From contig NZ_CP151943.1 of NCBI RefSeq assembly GCF_038592905.1, forward strand, positions 3,918,501-3,982,500: a DNA stretch of 64,000 nt. The letters run 5' to 3'. The notes below the pieces were generated by a model. That model saw only the letters and a list, made by a program, of their open reading frames with translations. It searched no databases and had not been told where the DNA came from. Made by a program: the position numbers and the translations under genes. This document shows positions 1 to 7,850 of the stretch, one piece after another. Positions within the stretch are counted from its first letter, which is position 1; each line of letters opens with the position of its first letter. Origin of the DNA: Neobacillus sp. FSL H8-0543 (GTDB lineage Bacteria > Bacillota > Bacilli > Bacillales > Cytobacillaceae).

Positions 1-1
1 A

Positions 2-288
2 ATGGGCTGGCGGATATTTCATCATATAGGTGGAGTGCCAAAAGCATTTCGATTAGATAATAGAATAGGTGAAATTGTCACTCTTGATAGGCATCATGAA
101 ATGAATATCAAGTCGGGCAAGGGGTCAACAAAGAAATTTAACCACACCAGCAAAGCCATACACCTATTGAACAACGGAGCTCTCATTGATATTATTCAAT
201 TTTAACTAGGCCACGAAAAAGCGAGACCACAAGGATTTATGCTCAGTTAAGTGTTAGCCGTAGAAGAGAATTTATAGATCTATTTTAA
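2..288 (+). pseudogene. Decayed tyrosine recombinase (integrase) C-terminus
   Basis: Relic of a phage/XerC-type tyrosine recombinase. From about position 140 the translation reads HLLNNGALIDIIQF, followed across an in-frame stop (203-205) by LGHEKA. After a frame change near 231 it continues RIYAQLSVSRRREFIDLF and stops at 286-288. This is the familiar integrase C-terminal block (helix, LGHE, then the ITxxYAQLS region carrying the catalytic Tyr). At least one stop and one frameshift break it, and the upstream Arg-containing segment is not recognisable. The first 60 bases read like a piece of an IS21-type transposase core (HHIGGVPKAFRLDN), so two relics may be fused here. The window edge cuts the left end. 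Non-functional. Confidence 0.6.
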
Positions 289-782
289 AAATGTAGTGAA
301 AAAGGGCTTCCTTTTTCACCATTGCACCCTTGGGCTTAAAGTACAAAGCTTCACAAAGATTCATTTGGAGACCTTACTGTTTCGTTTGAACTAATAATAT
401 AATTTTATCTTTTTTCAAATTATAATTTGTTCAACCCTTTGACCAATTCTGCATGCTGATAGTTAAGGCTCCATAAAAAGGTATGCACTTTGTAGCAATG
501 TATAGGGCGACAACAATAGGTGGGATTATTTTAATAATTTCGTTTTTCATGAAGAAATTATTGTACTAAATCCTTGCTATAATTGTATTTGGTATTGGTT
601 TACCCTTTGTATATTTTAGATATGTACAACAAACTCCTGGTGGATATGGGATTTGAAAGTTCTGCGGTATTTTTTGTAAATAACAAGAACGCTGCTTTAC
701 TAATGTGAACTGTAGCCAAATTCCAGTTTAATTTAGGAGTTTGGCTTTTAAAAATGTCTTTTGAAAAAACTTTCAAAATAAC
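289..782. other. Gene-poor stretch between integrase relic and ECF sigma gene
   Basis: About 490 bases with no intact gene. The only coding trace is the decayed small membrane protein at 498-656, listed separately. The segment is AT-rich, and I see no convincing terminator, RNA gene or repeat in it. It ends at the ECF-type promoter. Confidence 0.5.
498..656 (+). pseudogene. Possible decayed small membrane protein
   Basis: Reading from ATG at 498 gives 23 residues (MYRATTIGGIILIISFFMKK and three more), a TAA at 567-569, then 28 in-frame residues ending in a Pro-Gly-Gly-rich tail at TGA 654-656. Both halves are hydrophobic in a way that suits two membrane helices. A single in-frame stop separating two such halves suggests a recently broken gene of about 52 codons. 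The family is not recognised. A chance reading through AT-rich DNA remains possible. Confidence 0.3.
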
Positions 783-807
783 TGTAACATTATTTTAGGT
801 TAAACGT
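783..807 (+). promoter_or_regulatory. ECF-type (autoregulatory) promoter
   Basis: TGTAAC at 783-788, then 16 bp, then CGT at 805-807. This is the -35/-10 pattern of Bacillus extracytoplasmic-function sigma factors (AAC core and CGT core, 16-bp spacer). It lies just upstream of an ECF sigma gene, as expected for autoregulation. The assignment rests on motif and position only. Confidence 0.6.
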
Positions 808-840
808 GTTAGTAGAGAGATAAGTAAAGAGGGGGGTAAA

Positions 841-1377
841 ATGCGGAATCAATCAATACAATTAGAAGATTTGTATAAGCAGTATGCTAGGCCTCTTTAT
901 CTTTATCTACTAAAGTTATGTGGTTCAATACCTTTGGCAGAGGATTTAACCCAAGAAACATTTGTTCGCGCAACCATTCATTTACATACATATGAAGGAG
1001 AGGAGGCTCGTGCTTGGCTTTTTAAGGTGGCTCGTAACACGTATTTAGATGAATGGAGAAAGCATAAGCGAAGACGTACAATCCCGCTTTTATCGATATT
1101 TTCATCAAAAGTTGAAATGATTAGTCCATATGGGGTCCCGGAAGAGTCCCTATTAACGGAAGAGTTGAATCAACAACTTGAAGGTTTATTAAAATTTTTG
1201 CCGGAACAATATCGTTCCATTATTTATTTGCGAGAATATGAGCAATTTAGTTATAAAGAAATAATGAATGCATTACAAATGACAGAAGAACAAGTAAAAG
1301 TGACACTTTATCGGGCGAGGAGGCGTTTAGCAACTCTTGCTGAAAAGAAGGGGTGGCAGTATGACAGAATGGAATAA
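841..1377 (+). CDS. ECF-family RNA polymerase sigma factor
   Basis: A 178-residue sigma-70 factor of the ECF group. Region 2 spans about residues 8-75 and includes the AEDLTQETF helix near 33-41 and the WLFKVARNTYLDEWR segment. Region 4 is at about 110-170, with the FSYKEIMNALQMTEEQVK helix-turn-helix followed by an LYRARRRL recognition end. Regions 1 and 3 are absent, as is normal for ECF factors. The start has a strong ribosome site (GAGGGGGG). It overlaps the next gene by 17 bases, and that gene encodes a membrane anti-sigma factor, so the pair should act in cell-envelope stress sensing. An ECF-type promoter lies immediately upstream. The specific subgroup (SigM, SigX, SigV or SigY like) cannot be fixed from sequence alone. 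Confidence 0.92.
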   Translation: MRNQSIQLEDLYKQYARPLYLYLLKLCGSIPLAEDLTQETFVRATIHLHTYEGEEARAWLFKVARNTYLDEWRKHKRRRTIPLLSIFSSKVEMISPYGVPEESLLTEELNQQLEGLLKFLPEQYRSIIYLREYEQFSYKEIMNALQMTEEQVKVTLYRARRRLATLAEKKGWQYDRME

Positions 1378-2371
1378 AGATTTAGAAAAGCGCATTTTAA
1401 AAAATTCCCGATTTACATTGACATTTCGAATAATACGTATATTACTCCTTGTGTTTTTAATTTTTGCTGGCTATAAGATAACGGCTAATATTATTGCAGA
1501 CAAGCTTAATGTAGGAAAAGAAAATGCATATTTCTCAAAACTTGCATTAGAGTGGACTATCCCTAATGTGCGAGGAGACGCTGAATTAAAAGAAGAAAGT
1601 ATTTCGTTATTCGGTACGAAAAGGTTGTCATATAACTTAATTAAAATGGTCGGACATGATGATATTGTCATAGGTAAAGCAACAGTGACTAAGAGACTTT
1701 TAAATAGTCAATCACATATTACTTATTCACTTCCTGGTCGAGAATCAATAAATGAGTTCTCTTTTTCATTTCCTGAGGATCCACGTACCGAAAAAAAGTT
1801 AGAGGCTAATACGTGGCCAAATGTATGGGAAACATTAGAGAAGCTGCCAGAAGGAACAGTTGGAGAGATGGCCTTTTCCACAACTAGTTTTATGGAGTCA
1901 TCACAGTTAATTGATTCCTTGAAAAAATACAATATTGACATTTTATGGATGCCTCTATATACAGGTGAATTTGTAGATTATGATCCATCTGGATGGAGTG
2001 GTGACGACAATATAATCATGGTTTCCGAAATAATTGGTCTAACGGGCGGTAAAGAGCATGATGAAAATTATTATGAGTCGATGCTCATTAATCGATTAGA
2101 TGAAAAAAGTGTAATCGAAAGCGAGAAATTAATGTTAAAAAATATGGAAGAGTTATTAAAAAAGTCCGAAAGCTATTATGAACAATTTTTAGGTCTAGGG
2201 AATTTAGAACAAAAATATCAATATTTAAATGAGGAAGGATTTATTGTATATGGAGCGGTTGTAACAGGTCCTACAAAAGAATTATTAAAACTTAAGGATG
2301 TATCATTTATTCAAGGGGAGCAATTAGGTGAAGTAGAACTGTGGAACTGGCAGTTAGAAAATTTAGAGTAA
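1361..2371 (+). CDS. Membrane anti-sigma factor partner of the ECF sigma
   Basis: A 336-residue protein. It has a short cytoplasmic N-terminus of about 22 residues, one transmembrane helix (about 23-45, rich in Ile/Leu/Val/Phe) and a large extracytoplasmic region. The layout matches the sigma-factor-regulator family (Sigma_reg_N/Sigma_reg_C) that holds ECF factors at the membrane. ATG 1361 is preferred because AGGGGTGG precedes it at good spacing, giving a 17-base overlap with the sigma gene and implying translational coupling. No zinc-binding HxxxCxxC motif is visible, so it is not a ZAS-type anti-sigma. The family call comes from context and architecture; the signal is unknown. Confidence 0.75.
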   Translation: MTEWNKDLEKRILKNSRFTLTFRIIRILLLVFLIFAGYKITANIIADKLNVGKENAYFSKLALEWTIPNVRGDAELKEESISLFGTKRLSYNLIKMVGHDDIVIGKATVTKRLLNSQSHITYSLPGRESINEFSFSFPEDPRTEKKLEANTWPNVWETLEKLPEGTVGEMAFSTTSFMESSQLIDSLKKYNIDILWMPLYTGEFVDYDPSGWSGDDNIIMVSEIIGLTGGKEHDENYYESMLINRLDEKSVIESEKLMLKNMEELLKKSESYYEQFLGLGNLEQKYQYLNEEGFIVYGAVVTGPTKELLKLKDVSFIQGEQLGEVELWNWQLENLE

Positions 2372-2748
2372 ATGTTTAATATCTAATTTAACCTGGCAGT
2401 TTTTTTATCATTTTAGGAAATTCATTTGAACAATTAGAGGCTTAGATTCCATTAAGTGAAGGCTTCGAAAACCCATCTTACTAAGCAAAAAGTAATTAAG
2501 TAATTGTAAATTAAATCATCTAACAGAAGCTCTGGTGTTTCTGCTAACTTAGTGTGTTAGTAGAAGAAGCATAAAAATAAATAGCTCAGTATAAAATGAA
2601 CTTAGCTTGACAAATGTCGAGGTCCCATTAGCCCGAAAAAAGAAAAAAGGGTCTCTTCGGTCAAATGGCCTCGTCACTTTGCTCCTGCGGGGTCTCCTGT
2701 TGAGCTAAATATTTTAGATAAGGTAGACTGTTCAACTTAGATATGATA
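2372..2748. other. Intergenic stretch, possible decayed repeat
   Basis: No gene is visible. The part at about 2612-2705 is GC-richer than its surroundings and contains short GGGTCTC/GAGACC-like words, resembling a degraded non-coding repeat. It does not match the element at 26060. No clear terminator follows the anti-sigma gene. Confidence 0.35.
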
Positions 2749-3200
2749 CTATTTCGTCGCTTTTCTTCCTGCAAACAAGGTTGCAAGGGAAGATTCATTG
2801 AATCCTTTAACGATCAGCCATACGGCTAAAATCATTTCATTAGCTGCGACAGGTATCGCTAAAAGAGCTCCCCATACAGAAATTTGCGGAAAATCGCCGA
2901 ACATTACTAACAAGGCACAGATAAAAATAAGAGTTGCCCCTGTCATACCCAAGATTGATATAAACCTATATACTTTCTTAAAATTGGAAACATGGTAGTA
3001 GCAGTTCCAATAGCTGTTACGACAAGAAGTAACTCCATCACCACTGCCAGTATTACCTGCTTGTCATGTTCGGCACCATTAATTAAGTAATTTGGACCAT
3101 TTAGGATTGGCTTTTTCAAAATAAGCCCCATTACCGCCGTAACAGCTGCAGCGATAAACAGTACGCCCACAATTTTTTCTGCTTTTTTATTTGAATTCAT
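2749..3200 (-). pseudogene. DUF4386 membrane protein, internally deleted
   Basis: Two adjacent reading frames encode the two ends of one DUF4386-type membrane protein. The N-terminal part (3200 down to about 2960) reads MNSNKKAEKIVGVLFIAAAV and continues to MFPILRKY. The C-terminal part (about 2955 down to 2749) reads ISILGMTGATLIFICALLV and ends with NEMILAVWLIVKGFN, the usual family end. Family members are about 230 residues, so roughly 100 central residues have been lost and the junction is out of frame. DUF4386 genes often sit beside small XRE regulators, as here. Probably non-functional, although the N-terminal frame could still make an 85-residue two-helix peptide. Confidence 0.7.
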
Positions 3201-3241
3201 TTTTTAACTCCCCTTTTAATAAATTCATAAACTCCTAGATC

Positions 3242-3466
3242 TTACAGATTTGTGCGGTCTCCGTAAAAGAATACCTCTTCCAAAGCTAAATTAAAGGCGT
3301 GAGCAATTCGAAAAGCAAGTTCTAGAGATGGGGAGTAGTTTCCCTTTTCGAGAGCCACGATGGTTTGTCTGGTTACGCCCACCTTGTCAGCTAATTGCTG
3401 CTGAGTCATTTCATCATGGTTGAATCGTAATTTGCGGATGTGATTGCCGACAGGAGTTTTACCCAT
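3242..3466 (-). CDS. Small XRE-family HTH transcriptional regulator
   Basis: A 74-residue single-domain Cro/C1-type repressor. The helix-turn-helix occupies about residues 20-45 (QQQLADKVGVTRQTIVALEK), followed by the typical YSPSLELAFRIAHAFN helix and the EEVFFYG end common to this small Bacillus class. It begins one base after the stop of the upstream membrane protein gene, whose 3' end supplies the AGGAAAGGAG ribosome site, so the two are translationally coupled. It probably regulates the operon through the palindrome at 3940-3975. Confidence 0.85.
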   Translation of the reverse strand: MGKTPVGNHIRKLRFNHDEMTQQQLADKVGVTRQTIVALEKGNYSPSLELAFRIAHAFNLALEEVFFYGDRTNL

Positions 3467-3467
3467 T

Positions 3468-3914
3468 TTAGACTCCTTTCCTATAGTGATAAAGTTTCGT
3501 AATGGAGCCGGTCACATCGGAAATAAATCCTGAAATGATCAAGATAATGAACATCAATTGTGATGGCTGAAAGATGAGCAACGATCCCATTGCTACAAGG
3601 AAGCCAATGATAAAAACAAAGAATGAATTTCGGTTCGCTTTCAATTCAATTAACTTATCCAGTTCATCCGCAAAGGCTGGTTCCTTTTCTCTGGTCGTCA
3701 GTCTAAAGACGATGTTAAAAATAATGCTGATAATGATGTGTACAATGATTGAAACCAAAGTCAAGATGAGGACGAAAGAACCCCAATAGCGAAAGGTTTC
3801 GATCGACTCCAGCCCTCCTGCTGGGTACCGAGGATACATGTATAAGCAATAAGACGCGAAAATGAGTATGACGCTGATTAACGAGACGATGCTTTTCTTT
3901 TCTTGATAAGTCAT
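3468..3914 (-). CDS. Conserved membrane protein paired with XRE regulator
   Basis: 148 residues when started at ATG 3914, which has GGGGGTG upstream. An earlier in-frame ATG at 3953 lies inside the palindromic promoter region and has no ribosome site. Four hydrophobic segments are visible: about residues 7-27, 44-66, 99-117 and 119-137. A charged loop (KEPAFADELDKLIELKANRN) lies between the second and third. Such proteins commonly precede a small XRE regulator in Bacillaceae. The function is unknown. It could be a sensor or the target of the regulator. Confidence 0.7.
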   Translation of the reverse strand: MTYQEKKSIVSLISVILIFASYCLYMYPRYPAGGLESIETFRYWGSFVLILTLVSIIVHIIISIIFNIVFRLTTREKEPAFADELDKLIELKANRNSFFVFIIGFLVAMGSLLIFQPSQLMFIILIISGFISDVTGSITKLYHYRKGV

Positions 3915-3939
3915 GGTTTTCACCCCCTGTATATTCACC

Positions 3940-3975
3940 TTTACATCATGCATAGTATTATATGCATGATGTAAA
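3940..3975. promoter_or_regulatory. 15-bp palindrome over the XRE operon promoter
   Basis: TTTACATCATGCATA (3940-3954) and its exact reverse complement TATGCATGATGTAAA (3961-3975) are separated by 6 bases. On the minus strand the centre contains TATAAT, a good -10 for the membrane protein/XRE operon, so a protein bound here would block it. It is the best operator candidate for the small XRE regulator. Confidence 0.65.
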
Positions 3976-4160
3976 ACAAAGTTGACATTGAGTCAAATAT
4001 AATTTACACAAAACAGGCTGGACAACCCCGTTGTTAAAATTCATAAAGCAATCCTTTGATATTAATCGAACATTACATGAACAAGCTTGAAAATGAAGAA
4101 AAAACATGAGATGGTGAAGGATATACTTGTATTTAAAATACTTCAACTAGGAGTAAGAAA

Positions 4161-5843
4161 ATGATAAAGAAAAGGATCCGCCATATTCAGCGCTACCGTG
4201 ATATCGTATATGCCTTTACCCGCTATGGTTTTGGGTTTGTTATGAAAGAATTAGGACTTCTTGATCTCCTTAAATTACCTAAAAGGGACCTTGAGGGAGC
4301 TAATGAACAACTGCAACGCAGAACGACCGGTGAACGTATAAGAATGTTTTTGGAGGACCTTGGTCCAACCTTTGTAAAAATTGGCCAGATTGCCAGCACC
4401 AGACCAGATATTATTCCGGCTGATATCATTCTTGAACTAGAAAAACTCCAAGATCGCGTATCCCTTTTTCCATTTGAAGAAGTAAAGAAAATTATCGAGG
4501 AAGAATTTGCAGAACCATTGGAAGTTTCATTTGCTGAATTTCAGGAAGTCCCGTTGGCTGCTGCGTCGATTGGACAAGTTCATTATGCCGTTTTACAAAC
4601 GGGTGAGAAAGTTGCCGTAAAAGTCCAACGACCGTATATAAAAAAGGTAATTGAAACAGACTTAGAAATTCTTCAGGATTTAGCGAGATTAGCGGAATCC
4701 CGGCTAGACTGGGGAGCAAGATATCCCATTCGTGATATTGTAGAAGAATTAGCTCGGTCTATTCGTGAAGAATTGGATTATGAGAATGAGGGCAGAAACG
4801 CTGATAGGATTGCAAATCAGTTTAAAAACGATCCCACTATTCTTATTCCAAAAGTATATTGGGAATACACAACATCGAAGGTATTGACAATGGAATATTA
4901 TGAAGGAACGAAATTAAACGAAGTGGATAAGCTTGATGAACAAGGATTTGACAGCAAAGTTATTGCTGAAAGGATTGTCAATGCCATTTTTCAGCAAATT
5001 TTACTAGATGGCTTCTTTCATGGTGACCCTCATCCTGGTAATATCTTAGCCCTACCGGGAGAAGTAATTGTTTTTATGGATTTTGGAATGGTCGGTCGCT
5101 TAACGTCAGAAATGAAGAATCACATCGCATCCTTTGTAATTGCATTAATGCGTCAAAATACCGTTGAGGTAGTAAAAGCAATAACGAATATGGGATTGGT
5201 ACCAGATGATGTGAATGTTACCCAGCTTCGATCGGATGTGGATAAGCTTCGCGAAAAGTACATAGATGTTCCCTTTAGTCAGATGAGTGTGGGGACAGCA
5301 GTAAATGAACTGTTTTCTGTTGCTTATCGGCATAACATTCAGTTGCCAACAGATTTAACGATATTAGGAAAATCGTTACTTACTTTAGAGGGAACCGTGG
5401 AAAAGCTTAATCAAGAAATAAGTATCATTGCCGTTGCTGAACCATTTGGAAGGCAACTATTAATGGAACGCCTAAATCCTAAAAATGTGGCGGGAAAGGC
5501 ATGGAGCAATTTTACTGAATATGGAGATATTCTTCAGGAATTTCCAAAAACGGTGAAAGACCTTACATCGATTATGAAAAAGGGAAAGATGCAAATTGAG
5601 ATCACTACACCTGAACTTGATAATCTCTTACAAAAACTAAATCGAATTAGCAACAGGCTATCTTTTAGTATCGTGTTACTAGCGTTTAGTATCATTATGG
5701 TAGGAGTAATCATCGGCGCTTCATTGTCGGGTCAAACCTCTCCGTTGCTATCGAATATCCCAGCGATCGAAATTGGTTTCGGTATATCTACTATCATGTT
5801 TGTTTGGCTGCTCTATTCAATTTTTAAATCGGGGCGTTTTTAA
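4161..5843 (+). CDS. ABC1/UbiB-family atypical kinase (AarF-like)
   Basis: A 560-residue member of the UbiB/ABC1 family of atypical protein kinase-like ATPases, linked in other organisms to isoprenoid-quinone or lipid homeostasis. Family signatures are visible: the KxGQ motif at 73-76 (KIGQIASTRPDIIP), the Ala-rich nucleotide loop AAASIGQVH at 133-141, Lys154 in VAVKVQRP, the catalytic loop HGDPHPGN near 290, and DFG in MDFGMVG near 313. Two C-terminal membrane helices (about 497-520 and 532-553) anchor it. Length is normal. The SDR gene follows closely and may be co-transcribed. Bacillus uses menaquinone, so a role in quinone hydroxylation should not be assumed. Confidence 0.92.
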   Translation: MIKKRIRHIQRYRDIVYAFTRYGFGFVMKELGLLDLLKLPKRDLEGANEQLQRRTTGERIRMFLEDLGPTFVKIGQIASTRPDIIPADIILELEKLQDRVSLFPFEEVKKIIEEEFAEPLEVSFAEFQEVPLAAASIGQVHYAVLQTGEKVAVKVQRPYIKKVIETDLEILQDLARLAESRLDWGARYPIRDIVEELARSIREELDYENEGRNADRIANQFKNDPTILIPKVYWEYTTSKVLTMEYYEGTKLNEVDKLDEQGFDSKVIAERIVNAIFQQILLDGFFHGDPHPGNILALPGEVIVFMDFGMVGRLTSEMKNHIASFVIALMRQNTVEVVKAITNMGLVPDDVNVTQLRSDVDKLREKYIDVPFSQMSVGTAVNELFSVAYRHNIQLPTDLTILGKSLLTLEGTVEKLNQEISIIAVAEPFGRQLLMERLNPKNVAGKAWSNFTEYGDILQEFPKTVKDLTSIMKKGKMQIEITTPELDNLLQKLNRISNRLSFSIVLLAFSIIMVGVIIGASLSGQTSPLLSNIPAIEIGFGISTIMFVWLLYSIFKSGRF

Positions 5844-5876
5844 AAATAATTGCTTTAGAGATAGGAAGTGTTTTTA

Positions 5877-6773
5877 ATGGTTGAAGAAAATCTAACAGGC
5901 AAACGAATCATTGTTACCGGTGCAAATAGCGGAATAGGTTTTGAGGCGGCCAAAGCTTTAGGTAAAAGAGGTGCTGAAGTTATTTTAGCTGTCCGTAACG
6001 AACAAAAAGGGCAGCAGGCAAAAGAGGCGATTCTTAAAGTAAATCCCCAAGCGACAGTAAGGGTGATGATTCTCGATTTAGCAGATTTGGCGAGTATTAG
6101 AGAATTTGCAGGGAACTTCAGCAATCGCTATCAATCTTTAGATATATTAATTAATAATGCGGGTGTGATGGTACCACCTTATCAGCAAACAAAAGATGGC
6201 TTTGAAATGCAATTTGGCAGTAACCATTTAGGACACTTTGCCTTAACAGGGTTATTGCTGCCACTGTTAAAGAAAACGGAAGGGTCACGTGTCGTTTCCC
6301 TCAGCAGCATTGCTCATAGAGGAGGTTCTATTTACTTTAATAATCTCGATGGTTCGAAAGGATATAAACCAATGAAGTTTTATCGCCAAAGTAAGCTGGC
6401 CACATTATTGTTTGCTAAGGAGTTGGACAGGAGACTGAAACAGCATGGAATCACTACAATCAGCCTGGCCTGCCACCCAGGTATTTCAACCACCAATCTA
6501 TTTAAATTGGGCAAACGCGATGCTCCTGAATTTATGAAGAAGTTTTCGACCTTGTTTTTCCAACCTGCTGACAAGGGAGCACTGCCAACCATTTATGCAG
6601 CGGCAGAAAAGAGTTTAACAGGCGGAGAATACATTGGTCCAGACGGTAGAGGAAACCGAAAAGGATTACCGACTCTTGAGACCCCTGCCCCAGGGGTTTA
6701 TAATCCAAATACGATGAATAAACTGTGGGAAGTATCAGAGAAATTAACCCGCGTAACCTATGATTTTTCTTGA
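5877..6773 (+). CDS. Short-chain dehydrogenase/reductase (retinol dehydrogenase-like)
   Basis: A 298-residue classical SDR. It has the dinucleotide-binding TGxxxGIG at about 12-18 (TGANSGIGFEAAKAL), NNAG near 89-92, and a catalytic Ser in the VVSLSSIAHRGG segment. Tyr and Lys are in YRQSKLA, the YxxxK motif. The relatively long C-terminus and the NHLGHFALTGLLL segment resemble the retinol dehydrogenase/WW-domain-oxidoreductase branch. ATG 5877 is chosen because AGGAAG lies 9 bases upstream. It follows the UbiB-like gene by 33 bases. The substrate is unknown; lipid or isoprenoid carbonyls are possible. A terminator follows. Confidence 0.85.
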   Translation: MVEENLTGKRIIVTGANSGIGFEAAKALGKRGAEVILAVRNEQKGQQAKEAILKVNPQATVRVMILDLADLASIREFAGNFSNRYQSLDILINNAGVMVPPYQQTKDGFEMQFGSNHLGHFALTGLLLPLLKKTEGSRVVSLSSIAHRGGSIYFNNLDGSKGYKPMKFYRQSKLATLLFAKELDRRLKQHGITTISLACHPGISTTNLFKLGKRDAPEFMKKFSTLFFQPADKGALPTIYAAAEKSLTGGEYIGPDGRGNRKGLPTLETPAPGVYNPNTMNKLWEVSEKLTRVTYDFS

Positions 6774-6786
6774 TACTCGCACTAGA

Positions 6787-6820
6787 AAACTCTTAAGCTC
6801 TGCTTGAGAGTTTTTTATTA
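6787..6820 (+). terminator. Intrinsic terminator after SDR gene
   Basis: AAACTCTTAAG (6787-6797), a 5-base loop and CTTGAGAGTTT (6803-6813), with one G-U wobble, then a run of T. It ends the UbiB-like/SDR unit. Confidence 0.8.
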
Positions 6821-6903
6821 TTTCTATGGGGTGATTTTTTCATAGTCAGAAGAATATATTTAATAATACATTAGGGTTTTATTTCGAATAAAAGGGGTCA
6901 CCG

Positions 6904-7527
6904 ATGTATAGGACAAGACTTGGATTTTACCAGAATTACAGTAGGTCAAGCGGGGCCTTCCTTATAAAAAATACAGTTTTTACATTTTTGGGTGCGTCTC
7001 TGGTCGCTATTTCTTTACAATTATTTTTGGTGAAAAATTTTGTAATTGATGGCGGGATTGTGGGGATAAGTATAATTCTTTCTCATATTACCAATCTTGA
7101 AGTCGGTTTGCTTCTTTTGCTATTAAACTTTCCTTTTTTATGTATTGGCTATTTTTATTTGGGGAAGAGATTTTTAACCTTAAGTCTTTTCGCTATTTTT
7201 GTTCTATCAATAGGATCCCACCTTCTTGAACCTTATCCGGCTATAACAAATATTCCTTACTTAGTAATAATCTTTGGCGGATTAACACTGGGAATGGGTG
7301 TAGGCATTATTATTCGCTTTGGCGGCTGTTTAGATGGCACCGAGGTTTTGGCCATTTTGTTTAGCAAACGGTCAACTTTTACAGTGGGGCAATATATATT
7401 GTTGTTTAACTTCTTCATATTTGGTAGTGCGATATTTATTTTTGGATTTAAGGAAGCCGTTTACTCGTTGATAACCTTTTTTGTAGCTTATAAAACGATT
7501 GATTTTTCAATGAAAATTGATATATAA
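6904..7527 (+). CDS. YitT-family membrane protein lacking the C-terminal domain
   Basis: A 207-residue protein with about five or six hydrophobic helices. The YitT hallmarks are present: an N-terminal helix ending FVIDGGIVGISIILS, a central GLTLGMGVGIIIRFGGCLDGTEVLA, and YSLITFFVAYKTIDF near the end. Typical members continue for a further 70-80 residues with a cytoplasmic DUF2179 domain. Here the protein stops right after the last helix, and the stop codon lies inside the terminator stem. It is either a naturally short form or a C-terminally truncated gene. The transport substrate of the family is not established. Confidence 0.8.
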   Translation: MYRTRLGFYQNYSRSSGAFLIKNTVFTFLGASLVAISLQLFLVKNFVIDGGIVGISIILSHITNLEVGLLLLLLNFPFLCIGYFYLGKRFLTLSLFAIFVLSIGSHLLEPYPAITNIPYLVIIFGGLTLGMGVGIIIRFGGCLDGTEVLAILFSKRSTFTVGQYILLFNFFIFGSAIFIFGFKEAVYSLITFFVAYKTIDFSMKIDI

Positions 7528-7582
7528 AGAAAACTCTAAACAAAGGATTGCTTGGCTAATTCTGTTGTTTAGAGTTTTCTTT
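7526..7582 (+). terminator. Long perfect hairpin overlapping the yitT-like stop codon
   Basis: An 18-bp perfect inverted repeat: AAAGAAAACTCTAAACAA at 7526-7543 and its complement at 7565-7582, with a 21-base loop. The TAA stop (7525-7527) overlaps the first arm. There is no long T-run after it, so it may end transcription weakly or protect the mRNA 3' end. Confidence 0.7.
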
Positions 7583-7850
7583 GTATCAAAGTTAGTTTGG
7601 AAGTTTGTCAAAAAAAAGTCACAACTGACTGTTAATTTTGTGTGAACAGTCGGTTAGATTCTGCCAATAATCGACACTGTTCTAGGTTGATTTTTTCAAT
7701 TAAATGAATTGCAATATATTATCTTATTGTTTTTCATTAAAAACACTGGATAAATGCAGAAAGCTGTCGAGAATCGCTCGTTTACAATTTCCTCGTAAAT
7801 TACAATAATTTAAATTGTATTAATGAAGATTATTAAGGAGGAGTCTATTT
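7583..7850 (+). promoter_or_regulatory. Promoter region of PHA-cluster acyl-CoA ligase 1
   Basis: Holds TTTACA (7781-7786), a 17-bp spacer and AATAAT (7804-7809). A Spo0A-box-like TGTCGAG at 7765-7771 starts 16 bp before the -35. A second near-match in reverse orientation (ATCGACA) is at 7670-7676. Downstream, ACAATAATTTAAATTGT (7803-7819) is palindromic. The same spacing recurs before the genes at 10813 and 34587. The ribosome site is AAGGAGGA. Confidence 0.65.

Noticed and set aside
1..60. IS21-type IstA transposase fragment
   Set aside because: HHIGGVPKAFRLDN resembles the IstA core, but only about 20 residues are present; too short to list as a separate element.
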